Part shown: in pieces, positions 7,551 to 14,976 of the stretch | Layout of the letters: the number at the start of each line of letters is the position of its first letter | Position numbering within the stretch: position 1 is the stretch's first letter | NCBI GenBank assembly: GCA_003694825.1 | Contig: RFJS01000196.1 | Span: 1-16,852, forward strand | DNA length: 16,852 nt | Reading direction: 5' to 3' | From: Verrucomicrobiota bacterium | GTDB lineage: Bacteria > Verrucomicrobiota > Verrucomicrobiia > Opitutales > Opitutaceae | Translations under genes and position numbers: made by a program | The notes under the pieces: generated by a model | Database searches by the model: none | The model's input: the letters and a program-made list of their open reading frames with translations, nothing else | What the model was told of the DNA's origin: nothing

Positions 7551-8321
7551 ATGAGATCAAAACACGTTCTAACCGCCGCACTCGCCGCCACCGGCATTGC
7601 GTTTTCGACAGCTTCCGCTGCTGACGAACCAAACCTTAAGGAGACGCGCACCGCGCTCCAGCAGTGGGTCGAACTTCGCCAGCTCATTTCCGAAGAGGAA
7701 AACAACTGGCGCGCCGAGAAGGAGACTCTCGAGGAGTCCATCCGTCTCATCAAAAGTGAGATGGAGCGTCTCGACAACGAGATGAAGGAAATCGATGAGC
7801 GCTCGACCGCGGCTGAAAAGGAACGCGCCGAGCTCAACGAGCGCAACGCCGAGCTCAAGAAAGCCGCCCGCGCCGTGACCGACGCGATCGAAAGCCTCGA
7901 GCAGGCGATCATCTCGATGCACGATCGTCTTCCCGAGAAGCTGCAAAACGATATCGAGGTGCTCTACCAGCGCATTCCCAAGGGCGGCATCGCCACCCGC
8001 GCCAGCACCGGCGAGCGCCTCCAGAACATCGTCGGCATTCTCTCTCAGGTCGAGAAGTTCAACCGCACCATTACGCTCACCAGCGAAATCCAGGAGCTCC
8101 CCGACGGCACCAGCGCACAGGTCGACACAATCTATCTCGGCCTCGCGGTCGGCTACTTCGTCGACGGCACCAACAAGTTCGCCGGCATCCTCACGCCCGG
8201 GCCGAACGGTTGGACCTCCACGGTCTCCAACGATCTCGCGCCGCAAATCCGCAAAGCCATCCAGGTCTACAAGAACGAGGCGCTGGCCGAATTCGTGCCC
8301 CTGCCCGTCTCCATCAACTGA
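7551..8321 (+). CDS. DUF3450 family periplasmic coiled-coil protein of an Exb operon
   Basis: Accessory protein of TonB/ExbBD-type energy-transduction operons; its molecular role is unknown. The 256-residue precursor has a signal peptide (MRSKHVLTAALAATGIAFS, probable cleavage after ASA at 21-23). A long charged helix follows, about 29-125, rich in Glu/Lys/Arg heptads and surely coiled coil. The C-terminal globular part carries the DUF3450 pattern: VDTIYLGLAVGYFVDG (191-206), GPNGWTSTVSNDLAP (217-231), and the end AEFVPLPVSI (246-255). The large exbB-like gene starts 27 bp downstream, the usual order for this family. It is the first gene of the operon and has no Shine-Dalgarno site. The DUF3450 assignment comes from these patterns and the gene context. 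Confidence 0.83.
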   Translation: MRSKHVLTAALAATGIAFSTASAADEPNLKETRTALQQWVELRQLISEEENNWRAEKETLEESIRLIKSEMERLDNEMKEIDERSTAAEKERAELNERNAELKKAARAVTDAIESLEQAIISMHDRLPEKLQNDIEVLYQRIPKGGIATRASTGERLQNIVGILSQVEKFNRTITLTSEIQELPDGTSAQVDTIYLGLAVGYFVDGTNKFAGILTPGPNGWTSTVSNDLAPQIRKAIQVYKNEALAEFVPLPVSIN

Positions 8322-8348
8322 TCGCCGTCTCCAAAAAATTCAGCTGAC

Positions 8349-9740
8349 ATGAAGATTCGTCACCTCACCACACTGGCAGCCATTGCGATCACCTCGGTCG
8401 CCGGCGCGCAGGATTTCGCGACGGCCTCAGCCTCCGCCTTTGCCGACGTCAAGAAGGCCGAGCGTGAACTCGCCGATCTCCGCCGCAAGATCGCGGACGA
8501 GAAGGTGCCGCTCTCCCAGGAGCTCACCCGCCTCGAAAACCAGATCATCCAGAAGCGCCGCGATGTGCAGGCCGCCCGCCTCCGCCGCGACAACGAGCAG
8601 TTCGACCTCAACGCGCTCGAGAAGGAAGTCCAGGCCCGCGTCGATGAAAACGACTACATGCGCAACCTGATGGCCGACTACATCCGCAACTTCGAAACGC
8701 GGATTCACCCGGCCGAAGTCCAGCTCTACAGCGAAGACATCCACGCGACGCTCAACGCCGTCGACAACCCAAACCTCTCGGCAGCCGAGAAATATGAAAA
8801 GCAGGTCGCCGTCCTGCGCACCGCCATCGCCCGCATCGAAAAGATCATCGGCGGCGATCGCTTCGACGGCCAGGGCCTCGGTGAAGGCAATGTCGTCAAG
8901 GACGGCAAGATCGCCCTCGTCGGTCCGATCGCCGTCTTCGCCGGCAATGACGGTGAGACCGTCGGTCTGGCCGAGTCGATGGTCAACTCACTGCTGCCGA
9001 TCGTCATCGATATCGGGCCGGAACTCGCGCCCGGCATCATCGACGTCGCCACCACCGGTGAGGGGCAGCTGCCCGTCGACACCTCCCTTGGCAACGCCAT
9101 TCGCCTCAAGCTGACCGAAACGACGGTCATGGACGAGTTCCGCCAGGGTGGTCCGGTCATGTATCCGATCTTCCTGCTGGCCTTCCTCACCGCGGTCATC
9201 GCCTTCTTCAAGCTCTTCGACATCCTCAGCGTCCAGAGCCCGAAGGCCGGCACGCTCCAGACCGTCCTCAATCACCTCAACCAGGGAGAAGACGCCAAGG
9301 CTCTCGACGTCGCCACCGCCGTGAAGGGCCCGTTCGGCGACCTCCTCGTGGCCGGCGTCAAGCACGCCCGCGAAGAGAAGGAGCTGCTCGAGGAAGTCCT
9401 CTACGAACGCCTCCTTGCAGCTCAGCCCAAGCTCGAGCGCTTCCTTGCGTTCATCGCCCTCGCCGCCGGCGCCGCGCCTCTACTCGGTCTGCTCGGCACC
9501 GTCACGGGCATGATCCAGACCTTCAAGCTCATCACCGTGTTCGGCACCGGCGATGCCAGCAAACTCGCGTCCGGTATCTCCGAAGCCCTGCTCACCACGA
9601 AATACGGTCTGATCATCGCCATCCCGTCTCTGCTCTCCCACGCGCTCCTTTCCCGCCTTGCCAAGGGCAAGCTCAGCGACCTCGAGCAGATGTCGGTCGC
9701 CTTCGTCAACGGCGTCTCCACCGAGGAGGAACAGGGCTGA
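8349..9740 (+). CDS. ExbB/TolQ proton-channel protein with large periplasmic N-domain (TtpC-like)
   Basis: Predicted inner-membrane proton channel that, with ExbD, converts proton motive force into work at the cell envelope. At 463 residues it is about twice a classic ExbB. A signal sequence (1-20) is followed by a periplasmic coiled coil (about 30-110) and a second domain (about 185-250) that resembles the C-terminal domain of the adjacent DUF3450 protein. The ExbB/TolQ domain follows: TM1 about 268-290 (GGPVMYPIFLLAF), TM2 about 366-388 with APLLGLLGTVTGM (375-387), and TM3 about 409-436 with ISEALLTTKYGLIIAIP (410-426). The channel threonines and the ISEAL glutamate E412 are present. This build matches TtpC of Vibrio-type TonB2 systems, but no separate small ExbB follows, so this protein may be the only channel subunit. 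Confidence 0.9.
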   Translation: MKIRHLTTLAAIAITSVAGAQDFATASASAFADVKKAERELADLRRKIADEKVPLSQELTRLENQIIQKRRDVQAARLRRDNEQFDLNALEKEVQARVDENDYMRNLMADYIRNFETRIHPAEVQLYSEDIHATLNAVDNPNLSAAEKYEKQVAVLRTAIARIEKIIGGDRFDGQGLGEGNVVKDGKIALVGPIAVFAGNDGETVGLAESMVNSLLPIVIDIGPELAPGIIDVATTGEGQLPVDTSLGNAIRLKLTETTVMDEFRQGGPVMYPIFLLAFLTAVIAFFKLFDILSVQSPKAGTLQTVLNHLNQGEDAKALDVATAVKGPFGDLLVAGVKHAREEKELLEEVLYERLLAAQPKLERFLAFIALAAGAAPLLGLLGTVTGMIQTFKLITVFGTGDASKLASGISEALLTTKYGLIIAIPSLLSHALLSRLAKGKLSDLEQMSVAFVNGVSTEEEQG

Positions 9741-9808
9741 TCCCGTTATCGGGCTGACGTCACCCCTGCCGCCATGTTGCCCCTTGGAAGATGCTTTCGG
9801 CAATCGGT

Positions 9809-9837
9809 CCCCGGCCGGCCTCACCGGTCGGCCGGGG
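9809..9837 (+). other. Stable GC-rich hairpin between exbB-like and exbD genes
   Basis: In the 147-bp gap after the exbB-like gene, CCCCGGCCG (9809-9817) pairs perfectly with CGGCCGGGG (9829-9837). The stem extends inward by one G-U and two G-C pairs, giving about 12 bp closed by the 5-nt loop TCACC. No T tract follows, so it is not a standard intrinsic terminator. Its place inside the operon suggests an mRNA-stability or processing element, or an attenuator setting the channel to ExbD ratio. Confidence 0.6.
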
Positions 9838-9887
9838 CACGCCGGCCCTAAGCCGTTCCGAGGCTCGCACCGCGCCAACGAAGAAGC

Positions 9888-10301
9888 ATGAAAACTCGCA
9901 GACAGCTCAGTGGAGAGGCCACCGATGCGACGGAGATCAACATCTCCCCTCTCATCGACATGGTCTTCATCCTCCTCATCTTCTTCATCGTCACCACGGT
10001 GTTCGTTGAAGAAAAGGGCCTGAAGGTCGAAAAGCCCGATCCGTCCTCAGCCGCCGAAAAGAAGGAGGAGAACAAGACGGTCGTGTTCACGGTCACTGAA
10101 GCCGGCCAGGTGCTCTATGAGGGCAATGACATCGGCGTCGGCGGCGTGGCCGCCACCGTGAAGCAGCGCATCGAGCGCGACAAGGAGATGCCGGTCATCA
10201 TCCGCGTCAACAAGGGCTCGATCGCCGACCTCATCGTTCGTGTCATCGACGAAGCGCGACGGGCCGAGGCCGTCAACATCAGCCTCACCCCCGGTGACTG
10301 A
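9888..10301 (+). CDS. exbD: ExbD/TolR family protein, first copy
   Basis: Single-pass inner-membrane partner of the ExbB channel. It has 137 residues: a short cytoplasmic tail, a transmembrane helix at about 22-40 ([19 protein letters not shown]), and a periplasmic domain ending in [28 protein letters not shown]24 in the helix matches the proton-conducting aspartate (D25) of E. coli ExbD. The ATG at 9888 has GAAGAAG close upstream as a weak ribosome binding site. A paralogue of identical length starts 23 bp after the stop; 22 residues around the helix are identical. The periplasmic linker (about 46-66) is richer in Lys/Glu than in the paralogue. The preceding 147-bp gap contains the strong hairpin at 9809-9837. 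Confidence 0.93.
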   Translation: MKTRRQLSGEATDATEINISPLIDMVFILLIFFIVTTVFVEEKGLKVEKPDPSSAAEKKEENKTVVFTVTEAGQVLYEGNDIGVGGVAATVKQRIERDKEMPVIIRVNKGSIADLIVRVIDEARRAEAVNISLTPGD

Positions 10302-10324
10302 TCCCACAGCCGCAAACACCACCC

Positions 10325-10738
10325 ATGAGTAAAGAGCGCAAACCACCATCCGGCGAGGAGGAGATGTCCGACATCAACATCTCGCCGCTCATCGACATGG
10401 TGTTCATTCTCCTGATCTTCTTCATCGTCACCACGGTGTTCGTTGAGGAAACAGGTGTGGAGGTCGAAAAGCCCCGCGCGGCGATGATCAAGGATCTCGA
10501 GAAAAACAGCATCCTCATCGCCGTCACCGCCAACGGTCAGGTCGTGTTCGGCGGCCAGGATGTCGGCATCGGCGGCGTTCGCCCCATCGTCAAGCGAATG
10601 ACCACCGGCAACAGCGACCTGCCCGTCATCATCCAGGTCGACAAGGCCGCTGAGGGCAGCCTCCTCGTTCGCGTCATCGATGAAGCCAAGCTCGGCGGCG
10701 CCAAGAAAGTCAGCATCTCCGCCGAACGAGCCATCTGA
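10325..10738 (+). CDS. exbD: ExbD/TolR family protein, second copy
   Basis: Second ExbD-like subunit, also 137 residues, with the helix at the same position (about 22-40) and the key aspartate again at D24. It differs from the first copy mainly in the cytoplasmic tail ([16 protein letters not shown]) and the periplasmic domain ([32 protein letters not shown]). At DNA level 32 consecutive bases are identical between copies (9978-10009 and 10415-10446), covering the second half of the helix; this suggests a fairly recent duplication, gene conversion or strong constraint. The two may form a heterodimer in the ExbB pentamer, as ExbD normally acts as a dimer. Its ATG follows CACCC with no Shine-Dalgarno site, and the TPR gene follows after 47 bp. 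Confidence 0.93.
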   Translation: MSKERKPPSGEEEMSDINISPLIDMVFILLIFFIVTTVFVEETGVEVEKPRAAMIKDLEKNSILIAVTANGQVVFGGQDVGIGGVRPIVKRMTTGNSDLPVIIQVDKAAEGSLLVRVIDEAKLGGAKKVSISAERAI

Positions 10739-10785
10739 CGCCGCCATCGTCTCCAAACGCAAAACCTTACACTTTTCCGTTTCTC

Positions 10786-12168
10786 ATGAAATACACCCGC
10801 CTCTCATCAGCTCTCCGCGTGACAGCGGCTCTGGCCGTCTCGGTATCGGCGGCAGAGCTTCTCAAATATCCTTCCGTTGAATACTGGCAGGATCCCGAGC
10901 ACCAGAAGGAGTTCCTCGCCTCCTACGGTGTGAATCCCGCCACCGAGCCGAAGCTCTCGACCGAGGAACAGGTCCTCTTCAAGGAAATCATCCAGCTGCT
11001 CCAGCAGGAAGGTGGCCGTGCCCTCGCCACGCAACAGCTCGAGAAGGCCCTCAAGCCCGACAGCAGCGCCGCGCTCGATTTCACCCTCGGCAACCTCAAG
11101 GCCGAAGCCGGCGACATTGACGCCGCCATTCAGCACTACAAGGCCGCCATCAAGAAGGAGCCCAACTTCCTTCGCGCCCACAAAAACCTTGGACTCTTCC
11201 TCTGCCAGAAGGGTAAATTCGCCGACGCCATCCCCTCGCTGACGAAGGCTGTCAACCTCGGTGCCGTCGACTCGGTCACCTATGGCCTTCTCGGTCTTTG
11301 CTACCTCAACACCGGACGCGTCCTCTCCGCCGAGGGCGCCTACCGTCAGGCGGTTGTCTTCGATCCCGAGACCGGGGACTGGAAACTCGGTCTCGCCCGT
11401 GCCCTCATCGAGCAGAAGAAATTCAACGAGGCGATCGCCCTTCTCGACGAGATCCTCAAGGAAAAACCCAAGGACGCGAATCTCTGGATGGCTCAGGCCA
11501 ACGCCTTCCTCGGCCTCAATCAGCCGGAACTCGCGGCGGCCAACTTTGAGATCCTCCGCCGCATGAACGAGGCCACCGCCGAAAGCCTCTTGCTCCTCGG
11601 CGACATCTACATGAACGAGGGGTTGCGCGATCTCGCCCTCGAGGTCTACCTCGATGCGCTCAAGAAAGATCCCAACCAGCCCGTCGAGCGCCTGGTCCGT
11701 GCCGCCGAGATTCTCGTGGCCTCCAATGCCCTCGATCAGGCTGAAAAACTGCTGCAGCAAATCGACGCCAACTACTCGGGCAAGCTCGAGGCCAAGGAGG
11801 AACTCGTGGTGATGAAACTGCGCAGCCGCATCGCCATTGCCCGCAATGACTTCGACACCGCCGCGAAGATTCTCGAAGAGGTTGTCGATCGCGATCCGCT
11901 CGACGGCGACGCCCTCATGCTCCTCGCCAATCACTACGCGCGCAAGGGCGAGACGGAACGTGCCGCCATCTTCTACGAGCGTGCCACGAAGATCCGCGAT
12001 CTCGAGGCCGACGCACTCGTAGCCTGGGCCCAGATGCTCGTCCAGCAGGGCAACTACAAGGATGCCCTTCCCAAGCTGGAGCGCGCCCAGGTCATCAAGC
12101 CGCGGGAAAATGTCGGCCGCTACCTGCAGCAGGTCCGCAACGCCGCGCAGATGGCCACCGACTTCTGA
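10786..12168 (+). CDS. Exported TPR-repeat protein closing the Exb operon
   Basis: Tetratricopeptide-repeat scaffold of 460 residues with an N-terminal signal peptide (about 1-23, MKYTRLSSALRVTAALAVSVSAA), so probably periplasmic. After a short unique segment (24-60), about ten 34-residue helical repeats fill residues 60-455; clear ones include GDIDAAIQHYKAAIKKEPNF, GKFADAIPSLTKAV and GETERAAIFYERATKI. TPR proteins commonly sit at the end of DUF3450/TtpC/ExbD operons, where they take part in TonB2-type uptake. Here it holds the last position, directly before a strong terminator. No TonB-like proline-rich or C-terminal TonB domain is visible in it. Partners are unknown; binding to the ExbD or DUF3450 periplasmic domains is an inference. 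Confidence 0.88.
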   Translation: MKYTRLSSALRVTAALAVSVSAAELLKYPSVEYWQDPEHQKEFLASYGVNPATEPKLSTEEQVLFKEIIQLLQQEGGRALATQQLEKALKPDSSAALDFTLGNLKAEAGDIDAAIQHYKAAIKKEPNFLRAHKNLGLFLCQKGKFADAIPSLTKAVNLGAVDSVTYGLLGLCYLNTGRVLSAEGAYRQAVVFDPETGDWKLGLARALIEQKKFNEAIALLDEILKEKPKDANLWMAQANAFLGLNQPELAAANFEILRRMNEATAESLLLLGDIYMNEGLRDLALEVYLDALKKDPNQPVERLVRAAEILVASNALDQAEKLLQQIDANYSGKLEAKEELVVMKLRSRIAIARNDFDTAAKILEEVVDRDPLDGDALMLLANHYARKGETERAAIFYERATKIRDLEADALVAWAQMLVQQGNYKDALPKLERAQVIKPRENVGRYLQQVRNAAQMATDF

Positions 12169-12196
12169 TCGCCGATCCGGCGTTTCCTTTCATGAG

Positions 12197-12230
12197 AAGC
12201 CGGCTCCCCAACAGGGAGCCGGCTTTTTTT
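12197..12230 (+). terminator. Intrinsic terminator of the Exb operon
   Basis: A perfect 12-bp stem, AAGCCGGCTCCC (12197-12208) with GGGAGCCGGCTT (12214-12225), loop CAACA, is followed by seven Ts at 12224-12230. It lies 28 bp after the TPR gene stop. The poor T tract on the other side makes it effective mainly for + strand transcripts, so it does not serve the - strand amidohydrolase. Confidence 0.95.
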
Positions 12231-12347
12231 CGGCCCCGTCCGCCCTGAAACCGGCCTTCAGAAGCCCCGCGCGTCACCGGCGAGAGGCCTCGAGTCTTTG
12301 TCGGCGCCCCCCTGCCCTCACCGCCACACCCGGCCGCGGCCTCGACG

Positions 12348-13253
12348 TCACGTTCTCCGCAGGAATCGCCGGATCGTCTCGCCACCGACCTGTCCTGCCA
12401 CCCCGGCGTCTGCGCACACCTCCCGGAGCAAGGCCACGCTCTCGGTCAAGCCCGGCTCCACCTGCGTGCGCGGGAACACCATCAACGGATAATCCGTTCC
12501 AAACGCGACGCGCTCCGCGCCGGCCGCCTTGATCGCCGCCTGCCACCCGCTGCGCCGATAGAGAAGCGGCACGGCCGCCGTGTCGTAGATCGCATCCTTC
12601 AGAGCGCGATGGACCCGGTAGCCCGGCTCGAGAAAGGCCAGGCCTCCCCCGAGATGGGCGAGGATCAACCGCAGCTCCGGCAGGGTCTCTGCCAGCGCCA
12701 GCACATCCTCCAGAGGCGTCTCCACCCGCCCCGGCACGGCGCGGCTCGCCGGATCGGTCACATGCAGATTCACCGGCCAGTCCATCTCGACCGCCTGCTC
12801 GAAAATCGGCAGCCACTGTTCATCCGTCGGACGCCCGCCGAAGGCCCAGGGACACATCTCTCCCAAACCGATCAACCCCGCATCCCGCGCCCGGCGCATC
12901 TCCGCCACGGCGCGGTCACCATCCGATGCCTGCACGGTGGCGAATGCCGAAATCCGGTCCGGGTGCGCGCGCACGCACTGCGCATAAAACCGGTTCTGCA
13001 GTTCGCACGTCTCCGGCCGCTCCCAATACCAGCCGAGCAAAATCACGTGGGCCACGCCCGCGGCGTCCATGTCCCGCAGCAACCGGTCCACGGAAACAAA
13101 CCCCTGCCGCACCCGCCGATCAGGCCGCTCTTCGACCATCTCCCGCCACAGACGCTCACCCTGGCGATCCGCCCAGCCCACAGGATCCGCGTTCACCTCC
13201 GGCGGATACAGGTGCACGTGCGCGTCGATCACACCCTCATCGGGAATCGCCAT
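12348..13253 (-). CDS. Amidohydrolase family 2 (metal-dependent TIM-barrel hydrolase)
   Basis: Cytoplasmic metal-dependent hydrolase or decarboxylase of the amidohydrolase_2 family, 301 residues. The N-terminal strand carries the metal-binding IDAHVHLYPP (9-18; H12, H14). Further likely ligands are H164 (VNLHVTDP), H200 (ILAHLGGG) and the catalytic D254 (FGTDYPL). All expected positions are filled, so it should be active. The frame is open beyond the start, but the ATG at 13253-13251 gives the standard N-terminus and has GGGG a few bases upstream. It is divergent from the cyclohydrolase II-like gene with 106 bp between starts, suggesting shared regulation. The substrate is unknown; a C-N bond or carboxylate on a heterocyclic compound would fit both family and context, but this is inference. 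Confidence 0.88.
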   Translation of the reverse strand: MAIPDEGVIDAHVHLYPPEVNADPVGWADRQGERLWREMVEERPDRRVRQGFVSVDRLLRDMDAAGVAHVILLGWYWERPETCELQNRFYAQCVRAHPDRISAFATVQASDGDRAVAEMRRARDAGLIGLGEMCPWAFGGRPTDEQWLPIFEQAVEMDWPVNLHVTDPASRAVPGRVETPLEDVLALAETLPELRLILAHLGGGLAFLEPGYRVHRALKDAIYDTAAVPLLYRRSGWQAAIKAAGAERVAFGTDYPLMVFPRTQVEPGLTESVALLREVCADAGVAGQVGGETIRRFLRRT

Positions 13254-13359
13254 GCCCCGAAATCTCCGCGCGACACGACGCGGGGACAAGCCGATTGCAA
13301 AGCCTCCGCTCCGTGCAATGCTCCCTTCCGGGCCTCGTGCCGCCCCCTTTTCTCTTCCC
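13254..13359. promoter_or_regulatory. Short divergent promoter region
   Basis: These 106 bp separate the starts of the amidohydrolase (-) and cyclohydrolase II-like (+) genes and must hold both promoters unless the genes are read from further away. I cannot identify convincing -35/-10 elements, and there is no FMN (RFN) riboswitch motif despite the riboflavin-type enzyme downstream. An alternative in-frame ATG of the + gene lies at 13318. Confidence 0.4.
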
Positions 13360-14964
13360 ATGCCAATCTCGACGCCAGCCAACACGGACCAACCCTTCGA
13401 TCCGAAGCCCCGGCAAGCCGAACTCGCCGACCATCGCACCCTCGTCGACATGCTGCAGCATGCTCCGGGTTCGGTCAGCGAACTCACTCCACTGCTCGAA
13501 CGTCCCATCTACGCGACGACCCTCTACCTCGCCCGCTGCACGCTCGACACCCGTTTCGGCCGGTTCCGCGCCTTCATCTTTCAGGATCTCGTCCACAAAG
13601 CCTACACCATCGCCCTGACCTACGGCGACGTCGTCCATGCCTCCGAACTCTACACGCGCCTGCATTCGAGCTGCGTTACGAGTGAAACCCTCCGGGCCTG
13701 CGACTGCGACTGCGTCCAGCAACTCGAGGGCGCCTTGCGCCGCATCGCGGAAAAAGGCAGCGGCATCCTCTTCTACCTCATGCAGGAGGGACGCGGCGTC
13801 GGCTACGTCGCGAAGGCGCGCAACCGCATGCTCGTGCAGGCATCCCACGACCGGCTCTCCACGTTCGAGGCCTACCACAGCATGGGGCTGCGCAAAGACC
13901 ACCGCAGCTACGACACGATCTCCCACATCTGCCATCTCCTGGGTATCTCCGCCCCCTTCGTTCTGCTCACGAACAATCCCGACAAAGTCGCCGCGCTCGA
14001 AGCACAGGGGCTGAAGATCAGCCGCACCGAATCGCTCGAATTCGAACCATCGCCCTTCAACCTCGCCTATCTCGCCTCCAAGGCCGCTTCGGGGCACGCG
14101 CTGCGCCAGCCTCGCCTCTCCACTCTCAAGAGCGCCCTCCCGCCCGAACCCGTCGTCCCCTTCAAACCGCACGCCCTGCCCGAGGCCCAGCGCTTCATCT
14201 ACTCGGCGAGCTACTTCCTCCCCATGCGTCCCGTCGACAACGAAGTGCTCCTCTCGCGCGAGGCTTTCGAGGCGCGCTTCGGTGGCGAGGCCGCCCGTCG
14301 CTACATGGAGGGATCCGCCTCTCTCGTGCTCGGCTTCGAGCGCATTCGCAATGACCGGTTCATCGTCCGCATCGACTCCGCACGCCTGCAGAGCTTCCGC
14401 CGTGAGCACCCCGATGACCCAGTCGTCGATCTGCTCACCACGCCCTACTGGTTTCGCGTCCATGTCTACTTCGACATCGTCACCAGCCAGGAATTCGTCG
14501 TGTTGACCTACGGCACGCCGCAGCCCGACGACGCGCCCGTCGTCCGCCTCCAGAGCGAATCGCTCTTCAATCGCTTCCCGCTCACCGCGACCGACAATCG
14601 CGACAAATTCGAGAAATCCGTCCGCCACATCATCCACTACGGTGTCGGCGCCATCCTGCTGCTCTACTTCGACGGGCGCGGCGCCGGATTCGGCGCCTAT
14701 GCCACCGACCGGATGATGACCGAAAACGGTCTGAGCCGGTCCAGCGACGAATCCTATCGAAAGCTCGCCGTCCCGTATGACAGCCGCGACTACGACGCCT
14801 CCATGATCCTTCTGCGCCACCACCTCCCCGGCGCAAAGATCCAGATGGTCATGAACTCGCCGACGAGCCTCGTCAGAAAAAAGGAATACGCCGAAGCGCT
14901 CAACAAACACCGCATCGACATCGAACGCTGGATCTTTCTCGACGAGCACGCCCTCGGCGACTGA
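13360..14964 (+). CDS. Double-length GTP cyclohydrolase II-like protein (tandem, second half degenerate)
   Basis: 534 residues, more than twice E. coli RibA (196), which opens GTP to a ribosylaminopyrimidine phosphate plus formate. Residues about 48-250 form a complete GCHII-like domain: LTYGDV (86-91), RLHSSC (100-105), a zinc site with RibA spacing (C105, C116, C118; extra C114), MQEGRGVGY (141-149), D180-x-R182 matching RibA D126/R128, and LLTNNPDKV (202-210). The residue aligned with RibA Y105 appears to be R156. Residues about 280-534 look like a second copy: VLTYG (381-385), RLQSES (396-401), YFDGRGAGF (436-444), D474-x-R476-x-Y478-D and NSP (499-501), with no cysteine at all. The start at 13360 is the last ATG before clear family sequence; 13318 is possible. 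A SIS gene follows after 12 bp. A role in ordinary riboflavin synthesis is doubtful. Confidence 0.85.
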   Translation: MPISTPANTDQPFDPKPRQAELADHRTLVDMLQHAPGSVSELTPLLERPIYATTLYLARCTLDTRFGRFRAFIFQDLVHKAYTIALTYGDVVHASELYTRLHSSCVTSETLRACDCDCVQQLEGALRRIAEKGSGILFYLMQEGRGVGYVAKARNRMLVQASHDRLSTFEAYHSMGLRKDHRSYDTISHICHLLGISAPFVLLTNNPDKVAALEAQGLKISRTESLEFEPSPFNLAYLASKAASGHALRQPRLSTLKSALPPEPVVPFKPHALPEAQRFIYSASYFLPMRPVDNEVLLSREAFEARFGGEAARRYMEGSASLVLGFERIRNDRFIVRIDSARLQSFRREHPDDPVVDLLTTPYWFRVHVYFDIVTSQEFVVLTYGTPQPDDAPVVRLQSESLFNRFPLTATDNRDKFEKSVRHIIHYGVGAILLLYFDGRGAGFGAYATDRMMTENGLSRSSDESYRKLAVPYDSRDYDASMILLRHHLPGAKIQMVMNSPTSLVRKKEYAEALNKHRIDIERWIFLDEHALGD

Positions 14965-14976
14965 CCTCCACCCGCC

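Noticed and set aside
6104..7624. Long + strand open frame across the ABC ATPase, the intergenic region and into the DUF3450 gene (506 codons)
   Set aside because: It is antisense to a conserved ATPase and its protein is Arg/Pro/His-rich without domains. Its passage through the intergenic region reflects high GC, not a gene.
10786..12168. TPR protein as a TonB substitute
   Set aside because: It has a cleavable-looking signal peptide but no proline-rich linker and no TonB C-terminal domain.
12926..13618. + strand frame overlapping the amidohydrolase and the start of the cyclohydrolase II-like gene
   Set aside because: Arg/Pro/Ser-rich translation with no similarity; it conflicts with two well-supported genes.
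13237..14949. 570-codon - strand open frame opposite the cyclohydrolase II-like gene
   Set aside because: The + strand carries ordered GCHII motifs in both halves; the - strand product has none and shows typical antisense composition.
13360..14964. Bifunctional RibBA (DHBP synthase fused to GCHII)
   Set aside because: In RibBA the DHBP synthase lies N-terminal to GCHII; here GCHII comes first and the extra part carries GCHII-like, not DHBP synthase, motifs.
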